A stretch of 11,867 nt of DNA from Pseudomonadota bacterium (lineage in GTDB: Bacteria > Pseudomonadota > Alphaproteobacteria > JAAXGF01): NCBI GenBank assembly GCA_022563655.1, contig JADFMW010000059.1, positions 1 to 11,867 on the forward strand. The letters run 5' to 3'. Below the pieces are notes generated by a model. It saw nothing but the letters and a program-made list of their open reading frames with translations, was not told where the DNA came from and did no database searches. The translations under genes were made by a program, and so were the position numbers. Shown in pieces: positions 6,476-11,867 of the stretch. How positions within the stretch are numbered: position 1 is the stretch's first letter; each line of letters starts with the position of its first letter.

Positions 6476-6931
6476 TCAGGTCTCGGGACCCTGCCTCCCC
6501 GAGTCCTGTTTTGGGCTTGAAGAAGATTGGTATTCCTGCAAGAACGATTTGAACTCGAGATCGCCCCGAACAATGTCATCGATCAGAAGGCCAACGATAT
6601 CCGAATAGCAATCCACAATTTTTCCTCTATGAATTTCTTCATAGCAATTTTTCTCCAGCTTTACTGCCCGCGACAGCAGCCTCTCGTGATATTTCCGATG
6701 CGTTTCAACATCCTCGTATCCTACGCGTGCAAGAAATTCTATCTCTCTCTCAAAGTGCAGTTTTGTCGTTTTTACAAAGTTTTCTACAAGCTTAGAACAT
6801 GTGTCCAAGTCATCTCGTTCGATCGCTTCTTGTATTTTTACAACGATATCGAATATCTGTCGATGATCTCTATCAATTTCCTCTGTGCCGATGTTAAAGC
6901 TCGGCAACCATTCAAGTTTTTTGATTTGCAT
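6476..6931 (-). CDS. Bacteriohemerythrin with one His ligand replaced by Asp
   Basis: The protein has 151 residues and is a single-domain, four-helix O2-binding di-iron protein. The N-terminal arm MQIKKLEWLPSFNIGTEEID is typical. Ligands seen: H23 (DRDHRQIF), H59 and E63 (LHFERE), H78 and H82 (THRKYHERLL), and D124. The sixth position, usually the His of an 'HI-x-x-x-D' motif on helix D, reads D119 (LLIDDIVRGDLEF). The codon is GAC where CAC would give His, a one-base difference. The protein may therefore bind one iron differently or have lost reversible O2 binding. ATG 6931 is chosen because GGAGG (6936-6940) lies four bases upstream; the in-frame ATG at 6955 has no such site. The tail after residue 135 is Ser/Pro-rich. 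The gene is strongly AT-richer than its neighbours, pointing to transfer. A perfect inverted repeat lies just upstream. Confidence 0.85.
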   Translation of the reverse strand: MQIKKLEWLPSFNIGTEEIDRDHRQIFDIVVKIQEAIERDDLDTCSKLVENFVKTTKLHFEREIEFLARVGYEDVETHRKYHERLLSRAVKLEKNCYEEIHRGKIVDCYSDIVGLLIDDIVRGDLEFKSFLQEYQSSSSPKQDSGRQGPET

Positions 6932-6953
6932 ACCCCCTCCAGCAAATAAAATC

Positions 6954-6976
6954 ACGTGACACAGAACGCGTCACGT
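6954..6976 (-). promoter_or_regulatory. Candidate operator ACGTGAC-N9-GTCACGT upstream of bacteriohemerythrin
   Basis: A perfect 7-bp dyad with a 9-base spacer (acagaacgc) begins 22 bases upstream of the bacteriohemerythrin ATG and immediately precedes its ribosome site. Position and symmetry fit a dimeric repressor or activator site. I do not recognise the half-site as that of a known regulator. Confidence 0.45.
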
Positions 6977-7298
6977 TAAGTTTCAAAATTTTGCTTTCAC
7001 TTATTCCTGTGGCGTTACCCCGTGATTGTATTCAGGAAGAATAACGCTCGGTCCGAAAGAGTGGCGGAGAGTGAGTGTTCAGAGACCCTGAGCCAGAGTC
7101 CGAACAGCGCCCAAGAGCAAGCGCGCCTGCACGCAATAGTTGGTGTTATCTCCCGTTCCGCTCAACTATGCCCCTTTGCGCCCCCCTCTTCGCCGACGCG
7201 TGAGTCGGTGTATTCGCGGCTGACTTCACCTACCTCTGCGTGTAATTATTGATGTATTTTACATGTAATCACACAACTAATAAACCCCCTTCTCACCC
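6977..7298. other. AT-richer intergenic stretch, no gene seen
   Basis: Only short frames without ribosome sites occur. A small hairpin CCGAC-GCGTGA-GTCGG (7193-7208) is the only structure I note. The base composition matches the adjacent bacteriohemerythrin gene, so this is probably part of the same acquired segment. Confidence 0.4.
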
Positions 7299-7305
7299 AT
7301 GGCCC

Positions 7306-7352
7306 ATATTCAAGCCGACCCGCCCCCGCCGTCACGCGATTTTCAAGCCGAC
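7306..7352. repeat. Two direct copies of AT(A/T)TTCAAGCCGAC, 33 bases apart
   Basis: The 14-base unit at 7306-7319 recurs with one change at 7339-7352. Closely spaced copies of a short subterminal motif of the type 'GTCGGCTTGAAAAT' are a feature of IS21-family ends, so this may be the worn end of an insertion sequence. No transposase frame remains nearby, so the assignment is tentative. Confidence 0.3.
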
Positions 7353-8036
7353 ATTTCCCGTCGCCAGCTTCACCAGGCCGGTCTTGGCGAATTGCCCGCC
7401 GTAACTCCCGTTCGACGACGCCCTCGGGTGATGCGGGTGACGGTCTTCGCCGTGGGCCGGTCGATCAGCCGCTGGAGATCGGCCAACGGAGCACGGGATC
7501 ATGCGGCCCGGCGAGTTCGACCGCGGTACAGCGTTTAGCATCTATCTGATTCTCATAGCAAAATCAGCGTTGAGTCGCACTGAGTTCCGGAATCGCCCGG
7601 AAAGTACTAGCTCAACCGAGCGGCCCCGCCATTCGATCGGCGACTGCGGCAGGCAGTTCCGTATACGTATTTTCCCTTATGCAGTGTCCGAAATTCGTGA
7701 AATACCGTACGTACGACTACTGATTTACATTCTTCTCCTTAGCTAGATATTTAGATTGAACATTCGTGTGGCAAGCCGCCGTCGACGGGCGATGGCGATT
7801 CGATCCCGACGGCAGGCAACTTGGGAGGGTTCGAATGTTGCATTCACTAGAGGCATTCGCTCGGTCCCCGCGCCACGGGGCGTCTGCCGCTCGCTTTCCC
7901 CGGCCGGTCGCTCGACGCCAGCCTCATCCTGAGTTACGTCAGTGCCTTGCCCGGGCGAGTGCCGCAATATGCTCTGGATGCCGGTGGTTGCAGGCGCACG
8001 GCGAACGTCACCCATAAGCACACAGGGGAGAAGACC
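7353..8036. other. Long stretch without a recognisable gene
   Basis: Several frames of 60-95 codons are open on both strands, but they lack ribosome sites, show no family motif and overlap each other. The part 7541-7765 is AT-richer. The last bases may include badly worn 5' parts of the Hsp20 gene whose 3' end follows. Confidence 0.4.
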
Positions 8037-8040
8037 ATGC

Positions 8041-8227
8041 CGGGAAGAGGATTGGCGGCGTCCGCCCGCGCTCGTACGGCGCCTTCAGGCGTGCCCTTGC
8101 GCTGCCGGCCGAGATCGACGAGAACAAGGTCGATGCCTCGTTCGCCAGAGATGTGCTAAAAATCACCATCGCGAAGCAGCCGGAGGGCAATTCGGCGACT
8201 CGCAAGATCGAGATCAGCGCCGATTGA
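8041..8227 (+). pseudogene. Frameshifted C-terminal remnant of an Hsp20/alpha-crystallin small heat-shock protein
   Basis: From 8072 the plus strand reads SYGAFRRALALPAEIDENK, then VDASFARDVLKITIAKQ and TRKIEISAD, ending at TGA 8225-8227. This is the C-terminal half of the alpha-crystallin domain: 'ERSYGxFxRxxxLP', 'DxxKVxASFxxGVLxITxxK' and 'xRKIEI' are its landmarks. Just upstream, in another frame, REEDWRRP (8041-8064) looks like the preceding strand, indicating a frameshift between 8061 and 8072. The N-terminal region is not recognisable. The usual G of 'xxGVL' is D here (RDVL). An ATG at 8037 with a good AGGGGAG site opens only a 40-codon frame in the wrong register. Non-functional in my reading. 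Confidence 0.65.
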
Positions 8228-8243
8228 CCGCGCGGTCTGGGCG

Positions 8244-8269
8244 CCGGTGTTGGCCGCGGCCGACGCCGG
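8244..8269. repeat. 26-base near-perfect palindrome
   Basis: CCGGTGTTGGCCG is followed directly by CGGCCGACGCCGG. The two halves are reverse complements apart from two positions that would pair as G-U in RNA. It starts 17 bases after the Hsp20 remnant's stop and may be that gene's old 3' hairpin, or a regulatory site upstream of the Sel1 gene. No T-run follows. Confidence 0.45.
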
Positions 8270-8349
8270 AGCGTGCCCGGGCGCGGCGTTGGCGCCCGAT
8301 TGGGGGCGCTGAAAAGGGTCGTCGGCCAAACATTCGAGGAGCTGTGGCC

Positions 8350-9042
8350 ATGAAACAAGTTCTTCTCGCCGCCGCATTGGCGGCCGGCCTTGCGTTCGCG
8401 GCGCAGGCCGACGTGGCCACCGGCGGGCGTGCTTACCTCGCCGGCGACTACGCGAAGGCGCTCAACGAGTTGATGCCACTCGCCCGCCAGGGCGAGGCCG
8501 AGGCGCAGTACCTCATCGGCGTCATGCACGCCCACGGCCAAGGAGTCGAGCGCAACTACCCCGAAGCCGAATCGTGGTACCGCCAGGCCGCCGAGCAGGG
8601 CCATGAGCAGGCCGCGTTCAGCCTCGGGTTCATGTCCCACAACGGCGCCGGCGAGGGCGACAACGCGGTCGCCCAGGACTACGCTAAGGCGCTGCCCTGG
8701 CTCAAGATCGCGGCCGCCGCCGGCAACGCCATGGCGCAGACGATGCTCGGCGTGATGTACTACGAGGGCCGTGGTGTCGAGCGCGACGCCGCCACTGCCG
8801 CCAAGCTGTTTCTGGCGGGAGCGGAAAAGGGCATCGCGCGCGCCCGGTACGCCGCCGCGCTGATGCTTGCCCAGGGCGACGGCGTCGAGCGCGACCGGGT
8901 CGCGGCCTACGCGTGGTTTACCCTCCTCGCCGAAACTGGCTATCCGGGCGCGGCCAGGAACCGCGACACCGTCGCCGCCACGCTCACCAAGGATCAGCTC
9001 GTCGAGGGGCAAGCCCGCGCCCGGGATGCGCGCCAGCGCTAA
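8350..9042 (+). CDS. Exported Sel1-repeat (TPR-like) protein
   Basis: The protein has 230 residues. An N-terminal signal peptide (MKQVLLAAALAAGLAFAAQA, cleavage likely after residue 20) places it in the periplasm. The body is built of Sel1-like repeats: AEAQYLIGVMHAHGQGVERN (50-69) with AESWYRQAAEQG, a middle unit QAAFSLGFMSHNGAGEGDN with ALPWLKIAAAAG, then AQTMLGVMYYEGRGVERD (129-146) with AAKLFLAGAEKG, and a last unit ending AYAWFTLLAETGYPGA. These solenoids bind partner proteins; they are not enzymes. The second unit has an insertion of about seven residues. ATG 8350 is preceded by GAGGAG (8336-8341). The stop overlaps the start proposed for the phosphoribosyltransferase gene, suggesting co-transcription, though no joint role is obvious. 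Confidence 0.88.
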   Translation: MKQVLLAAALAAGLAFAAQADVATGGRAYLAGDYAKALNELMPLARQGEAEAQYLIGVMHAHGQGVERNYPEAESWYRQAAEQGHEQAAFSLGFMSHNGAGEGDNAVAQDYAKALPWLKIAAAAGNAMAQTMLGVMYYEGRGVERDAATAAKLFLAGAEKGIARARYAAALMLAQGDGVERDRVAAYAWFTLLAETGYPGAARNRDTVAATLTKDQLVEGQARARDARQR

Positions 9043-10480
9043 CCTCTTGCGTCTCGGCGAAGCCGAACAGGGCAAGCACCCCTTGACCGCGCCCCCCGCG
9101 CACCCACCGTCCCGGGCGGCGCCGTCACTCGCCGCGGGCGAAGCCGCGCTCGCCCAGCCCAGCGCCTTGCTCACCGACCTCTACCAGCTCACCATGCTCG
9201 AGGGCTACCTCGAGCAAGGCATGGACGGCCCGGCGGTGTTCGAGTTCTTCGTTCGCACCCTGCCCAAGCGCCGCGGCTTCCTGCTCGCCGCCGGCCTCGA
9301 GCAGGTGCTCGACTACCTCGAACGCCTGCGTTTCACCGGCGACGAGATCGACTGGCTCGCCGCCAGCGGCCGCTTCAGCCCGGACCTCGTCGCCCGCCTC
9401 GCCGGCCTGCGCTTCACCGGCGACGTCGACGCCGTGCCCGAGGGCACGGTGGTGTTCGCCGACGAGCCCCTGATCCGCGTCACCGCGCCGCTGCCCGAGG
9501 CGCAGCTCGTCGAGACCCGGCTCATCAACCTGTTGCATCTGCAGACGACGATCGCGTCGAAGGCGGCGCGCATGGTGCTCGCCGCGCCGGGCAAGCAGCT
9601 CGTCGACTTCGGGCTGCGCCGGGCCCACGGCGCCGAGGCCGGCCTGCTCGCGGCGCGGGCGGCGTACCTCGCCGGTTTCGCCGGCTCGGCGACGGTCGAG
9701 GCGGAACGGCTGTTCGGCGTGCCGGCGTACGGCACCATGGCCCATTCGTTCATCCAGGCGCACGACGACGAGAGCGAGGCGTTCGCCAACTTCGCGCGCG
9801 CCCAGCCCAACGACGCGGTGCTGCTGATCGATACCTACGACACGCTCGCCGGGGCCAGGAAGGTCGCCGAGCTGGCGCCGCGCCTGGCGCGCGAGGAAGG
9901 CATCGCCATCAAGGGGGTGCGGATCGACAGCGGCAATCTCGCCGGCCTGGCGCGCAAGGTGCGGCGCATCCTCGACGACGCCGGCCTCGCCGACGTGCGC
10001 ATCATCGCCAGCGGCGGCCTCGACGAGAGGCGCATCGCCCGGCTCGTCGCCGCCGGCGCGCCGATCGACGGCTACGGTATCGGCACCGACCTCGCCACGT
10101 CGTCCGACGCGCCCGCGCTCGACTGCGCGTACAAGCTCCAGGAGTACGCCGGCGCGGCGCGGCGCAAGCGCTCGACCGGCAAGGCGACGTGGCCGGGGCG
10201 CAAGCAGATATATCGGCAATTGGGCGCCGACGGCCGCATCGCGGGCGATGTCCTCACCCTCGACGGCGATGTCCACGACGGCACGGCGCTGATCCGGCCG
10301 GTGATGCGCGCCGGCCGGCGCCTCGCCGCCGCCCCCGCGCTGGCCGAGGCACGCGCCCATGCGCGCGATGAGCTGGCCCGATTGCCGGCGCACTTGCGCG
10401 AACTCGAGGTCTCGCCGCCGGTCCCGGTCACCGTGGCGCCGGCGCTGCGCGCCCTCGCCGCGCGTCTCGACGCCGGATGA
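9026..10480 (+). CDS. pncB: Nicotinate phosphoribosyltransferase
   Basis: It converts nicotinate and PRPP, with ATP hydrolysis, to nicotinate mononucleotide in the NAD salvage pathway (cytoplasm). From ATG 9026 the protein has 484 residues. The conserved part starts at ALLTDLYQLTMLEGYLEQGM (47-66). FEFFVRTLPKRRGFLLAAGLEQ, LINLLHLQTTIASKAAR (166-182) and DFGLRRAHGAEAG (194-206) follow. The catalytic His should be H240 in YGTMAHSFIQAHDDESEAF (235-253). IDTYDT (268-273), KGVRIDSGNL (296-305), IIASGGLDE (326-334), GYGIGTDLATSSDAPALDCAYKL (starts at 349) and KRSTGKATWPGRKQIY (381-396) complete the active-site set. The length exceeds shorter PncBs mainly by a poorly conserved N-terminal extension. 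TTG 9083 is an alternative start, and neither site has a good ribosome site; product certain, start uncertain. Confidence 0.92.
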   Translation: MRASANLLRLGEAEQGKHPLTAPPAHPPSRAAPSLAAGEAALAQPSALLTDLYQLTMLEGYLEQGMDGPAVFEFFVRTLPKRRGFLLAAGLEQVLDYLERLRFTGDEIDWLAASGRFSPDLVARLAGLRFTGDVDAVPEGTVVFADEPLIRVTAPLPEAQLVETRLINLLHLQTTIASKAARMVLAAPGKQLVDFGLRRAHGAEAGLLAARAAYLAGFAGSATVEAERLFGVPAYGTMAHSFIQAHDDESEAFANFARAQPNDAVLLIDTYDTLAGARKVAELAPRLAREEGIAIKGVRIDSGNLAGLARKVRRILDDAGLADVRIIASGGLDERRIARLVAAGAPIDGYGIGTDLATSSDAPALDCAYKLQEYAGAARRKRSTGKATWPGRKQIYRQLGADGRIAGDVLTLDGDVHDGTALIRPVMRAGRRLAAAPALAEARAHARDELARLPAHLRELEVSPPVPVTVAPALRALAARLDAG

Positions 10481-10495
10481 CCCGTCGCGGCGCGG

Positions 10496-10533
10496 AAAAA
10501 AACCGCGGGCGAGCCGATGACGGCCACCCGCGG
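10496..10533 (-). terminator. Intrinsic terminator on the minus strand
   Basis: Read on the minus strand, CCGCGGG (10533-10527), a loop containing a second stem GCCG-TCAT-CGGC, CCCGCGG (10509-10503) and then seven T (10502-10496) form a textbook rho-independent terminator. On the plus strand the same hairpin lacks a T-run, so it does not look designed to end the nicotinate phosphoribosyltransferase transcript, whose stop is at 10480. No recognised minus-strand gene lies directly upstream of it. Confidence 0.65.
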
Positions 10534-10735
10534 CAAGTCGAGCCTAGGGGAAGCTAATGCGTCGCGCGGCGGTCTCTGGTGCCATCGGAGGGGATCGGTC
10601 CTCGGCTCAGGCATGTGCAGAGAGCGACGGCAAGCCGCGATTGCCTCCGGCGAGGGGCCGGAAGGGCGGAGTTGCGCGTCCCGCCGCCGCGCGACACCGA
10701 CACCATGGCGCCGCGCCGCGCCCGGGTCACTGATA
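10534..10735 (-). ncRNA. Possible structured small RNA ending at the minus-strand terminator
   Basis: There is no convincing protein gene here. Nested complementary blocks fold into a rod: CGTCGC 10560-10565 with GCGACG 10624-10629; TCTCTG 10573-10578 with CAGAGA 10618-10623; TGCC 10580-10583 with GGCA 10610-10613; GAGG 10588-10591 with CCTC 10600-10603. On the minus strand a TATACT (10747-10742) could be a -10 box, giving an RNA of about 240 bases ending at the terminator. A clear -35 is not seen. I do not recognise an RNA family; 6S and SRP RNA were considered but key motifs are missing. Strand is inferred from the terminator only. Confidence 0.3.
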
Positions 10736-10744
10736 TGGATCAGT
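10729..10744. promoter_or_regulatory. Palindrome ACTGAT-ATGG-ATCAGT, FNR/FixK-like
   Basis: This is a perfect 6-bp dyad with a 4-base spacer. The CRP/FNR-family anaerobic box is TTGAT-N4-ATCAA; here the core is CTGAT-N4-ATCAG, so the outermost pair differs. It lies 134 bases upstream of the YtoQ start and overlaps the TATACT of the possible minus-strand promoter. It may regulate either direction. The outer T-to-C change weakens the FNR assignment. Confidence 0.4.
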
Positions 10745-10877
10745 ATACGACCGCCCTTCCCGTATCGATGACATGGCGATATGTTGCGCGCCGCTTCGGA
10801 CGCCATTCGAGGGATCTGTGGTCGACCGCCGTGCAGGAGCCTTCGGCGGTACCCCATCAGAGCTGGAGGCAGCGAAC

Positions 10878-11339
10878 ATGACCCAGGTGACCTGGAACGT
10901 TTATCTTTCCGGTGAAATTCACAGCGATTGGCGCCGCCAGATCGAAACCGGCGCCGCCCAGGCGCAGTTGCCGGTGCGGCTGCTGGCGCCGGTCACCGAC
11001 CACGCGGTCAGCGACGACTGCGGCACCCATATCATGGGCCCGGAGGACAAGCCTTTCTGGAAGGACCGCAAGGGGGCGAGCCTCAACGCGATCCGCGTCC
11101 GCACCATGATCGGCCGGGCCGACGTCGTCGTCGTCCGCTTCGGCGACAAGTACCGCCAGTGGAACGCCGCCTTCGACGCCGGCTACGCGGCGGCGCTGGG
11201 CAAGACGATCATCACGCTGCACGATCCGGGGCTCACGCACGCGCTCAAGGAAGTGGACGGCGCCGCGCAGGCCGTGGCGCAGACCCCGGAGCAGGTGGTG
11301 CAGCTACTCCGGTATGCGATCTCGGGCGAGTTGCCGTAG
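10878..11339 (+). CDS. YtoQ family protein
   Basis: The protein has 153 residues, the usual family length, and is probably cytoplasmic. Landmarks: WNVYLSGEIHSDWR (6-19), LLAPVTDHAVSDDCG (35-49), a conserved KPFWKDRKGASLNAIRVRT (58-76), ADVVVVRFGDKYRQWNAAFDAGYAAALGK (starts at 81), ITLHDPGLTHALKEVDGAA (112-130) and an AQTPEQVVQLLRY (134-146) end. This is YtoQ throughout. The fold resembles nucleoside 2-deoxyribosyltransferases (a 'YLSGEI' strand and an acidic 'NAAFDAGYA' segment), but the activity is not established and I give none. ATG 10878 is chosen because GGAGG (10865-10869) lies at proper spacing; the frame is open further back to 10773 without ribosome site or family similarity. A structured region and an FNR-like palindrome lie upstream. 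Confidence 0.88.
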   Translation: MTQVTWNVYLSGEIHSDWRRQIETGAAQAQLPVRLLAPVTDHAVSDDCGTHIMGPEDKPFWKDRKGASLNAIRVRTMIGRADVVVVRFGDKYRQWNAAFDAGYAAALGKTIITLHDPGLTHALKEVDGAAQAVAQTPEQVVQLLRYAISGELP

Positions 11340-11340
11340 C

Positions 11341-11400
11341 TCTCCGTGCTCGTACTCGTTTCGTGCTCGACTGGACCGTTCAGCAGAGAACGAGCACGAG
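11341..11400. repeat. Competing inverted repeats between the convergent YtoQ and TPR genes
   Basis: CGTGCTCGT (11345-11353) pairs perfectly with ACGAGCACG (11390-11398), extending with one mismatch and one bulge to about 14 bp. A second left arm, TCGTGCTCG (11361-11369), pairs equally with CGAGCACGA (11391-11399). One right arm thus has two alternative partners. It sits just after the YtoQ stop and 27 bases beyond the TPR gene's stop, so it could serve as a two-way transcript end; no T-run follows either arm. Confidence 0.5.
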
Positions 11401-11426
11401 AACGCTAGCACCGCTGGAGCGTCGAA

Positions 11427-11714
11427 CTACTTCTTGGGCTTCCAGCCCTTCATCACCTTGCCGGCGAAGGCGACGGTCTTTTCGCCGAGCTCGTTCGGGC
11501 TGAGGCCGAAGGCCCTGTCGATGTCGAGCTTCGAGTTCTTGCCGGTGTAGTAGGCCGCCACGTAGTCGGGGTTGTCGTCAATCACTTGCTGAAGATGTCG
11601 GAGGCCCGTTTCGGCATTGCCTTCCGAGATGCAGGCGAGCGCCAACGCATAATTCAGGAAGACGTCGTCGGGGTCCGCTTTGAGCAATTCTTCCAGTTGT
11701 TCGCGTCGTGTCAC
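11427..11714 (-). CDS. Short tetratricopeptide-repeat protein with unusual C-terminus
   Basis: The protein has 95 residues. Residues 1-56 (MTRREQLEELLKADPDDVFL, then NYALALACISEGNAETGLRHL, then QQVIDDNPDYVAAYY) form helices of TPR type: the small and large residues at A/L/G/Y positions and the closing 'NPDYVAAYY' are characteristic. Homologues that I recall continue with another TPR helix pair after this point. Here the sequence switches to TGKNSKLDIDRAFGLSPNEL and a basic end (GEKTVAFAGKVMKGWKPKK) that I do not recognise. That may be a fusion or a rearranged end. The start is GTG at 11714, with AAGG about ten bases upstream; no better start is available. It is convergent with YtoQ. A role in protein binding is inferred only. 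Confidence 0.7.
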   Translation of the reverse strand: MTRREQLEELLKADPDDVFLNYALALACISEGNAETGLRHLQQVIDDNPDYVAAYYTGKNSKLDIDRAFGLSPNELGEKTVAFAGKVMKGWKPKK

Positions 11715-11812
11715 TTCAACCGACCTTTCTAATTACGAGTGCTGTGCAAAAACAAGGAAGAATTCTTATGGATTCAATGCAATTCGTCCGGGAAAACGGT
11801 TCTTGCTGATTT

Positions 11813-11832
11813 CAACCCGTCTTTGACGGTTG
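11813..11832. repeat. Hairpin upstream of the TPR gene
   Basis: CAAC-C-CCGTC, loop TTT, GACGG-TTG gives an eight-pair stem with one bulged C, in the 153 bases to the right edge. No gene is supported in 11715-11867; a 13-codon frame at 11768 (MDSMQFVRENGSC) is too short to call. Confidence 0.35.
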
Positions 11833-11867
11833 TGTCGATCGTTGGCGATTGCAACGGCGGCCCTCAC

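Noticed and set aside
6930..6955. TTTGCT near the bacteriohemerythrin start as a sigma-54 -12 element
   Set aside because: No GG at the -24 position with the required spacing.
7824..7834. GGTTCGAAT resembling a tRNA T-loop
   Set aside because: No acceptor, D or anticodon arms can be drawn around it on either strand.
8008..9174. A 388-codon minus-strand open frame
   Set aside because: Antisense to the Sel1 gene and running across the Hsp20 remnant; no motif and no ribosome site.
9125..10393. A 422-codon minus-strand open frame
   Set aside because: Antisense to nicotinate phosphoribosyltransferase, whose motifs are unambiguous.
10560..10729. 6S or SRP RNA identity for the structured region
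   Set aside because: Neither the conserved 6S central-bubble sequence nor the SRP GGTCAGG...GGAAGG...AGCAGCC motif is present; only a partial CCGGAAGG occurs.
10072..10857. A 261-codon minus-strand open frame that could own the minus-strand terminator
   Set aside because: It reads straight through the terminator into the phosphoribosyltransferase antisense, is Arg/Ala-rich and shows no motif.
10773..10877. In-frame N-terminal extension of YtoQ
   Set aside because: The family starts at the ATG 10878, which has its own GGAGG; the extension has neither ribosome site nor homology.
1..11867. CRISPR array, prophage or complete insertion sequence
   Set aside because: No regularly spaced repeats longer than two copies, no phage structural genes, no intact transposase on either strand.

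Overview
The window is GC-rich, high-coding-density DNA that most resembles a free-living alphaproteobacterium, perhaps Rhodospirillales or Rhizobiales. I infer this from codon use and from the gene set: a COG4091-type SAF-domain oxidoreductase, an orphan tripartite-tricarboxylate substrate-binding protein, an aspartate dehydrogenase, a PncB-type nicotinate phosphoribosyltransferase and a YtoQ protein. Genus cannot be told from the sequence alone. Two stretches (about 2391-3050 and 6476-7300) are visibly AT-richer than the rest and look acquired.

Layout, left to right. 1-1303 (minus): nearly complete SAF-domain dehydrogenase, running off the left edge. 1533-2099 (plus): small SAM-dependent methyltransferase. 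2056-2310 (minus): DUF2442 protein, overlapping the methyltransferase tail to tail and preceded by the C-terminal stump of its usual DUF4160 partner. 2391-2990 (minus): AT-richer PD-(D/E)XK nuclease of the DUF559/Vsr-like type, lying between the DUF4160 stump and the frameshifted C-terminal stump of an endonuclease/exonuclease/phosphatase (EEP) protein (3030-3199, plus). 3376-4347 (minus): TctC/Bug-type periplasmic binding protein, divergent from 4528-5352 (plus): aspartate dehydrogenase. 5432-5989 (plus): HHE hemerythrin-domain protein. 6476-6931 (minus): bacteriohemerythrin in which one of the seven iron ligands is Asp instead of His, with an inverted repeat just upstream. 6977-8036: about 1 kb without a convincing gene. 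8041-8227: Hsp20 stump with a frameshift. 8350-9042 and 9026-10480 (plus): exported Sel1-repeat protein and nicotinate phosphoribosyltransferase, overlapping. 10496-10744: no convincing gene, but a clear minus-strand intrinsic terminator, a long foldable segment and a 16-bp palindrome. 10878-11339 (plus): YtoQ protein. 11427-11714 (minus): short TPR protein with an unexplained C-terminus.

The genes do not form one pathway. Possible links are weak: aspartate dehydrogenase and PncB both bear on NAD supply, and the two hemerythrin-fold proteins both bear on oxygen, NO or iron handling. The pattern of functional housekeeping genes separated by at least three truncated or frameshifted genes marks this as a decaying accessory region. 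I see no complete new defence, secretion or biosynthetic system. The strongest leads are the possible small RNA locus at 10496-10744, the altered bacteriohemerythrin with its operator-like repeat, and the nuclease gene between two decapitated genes.
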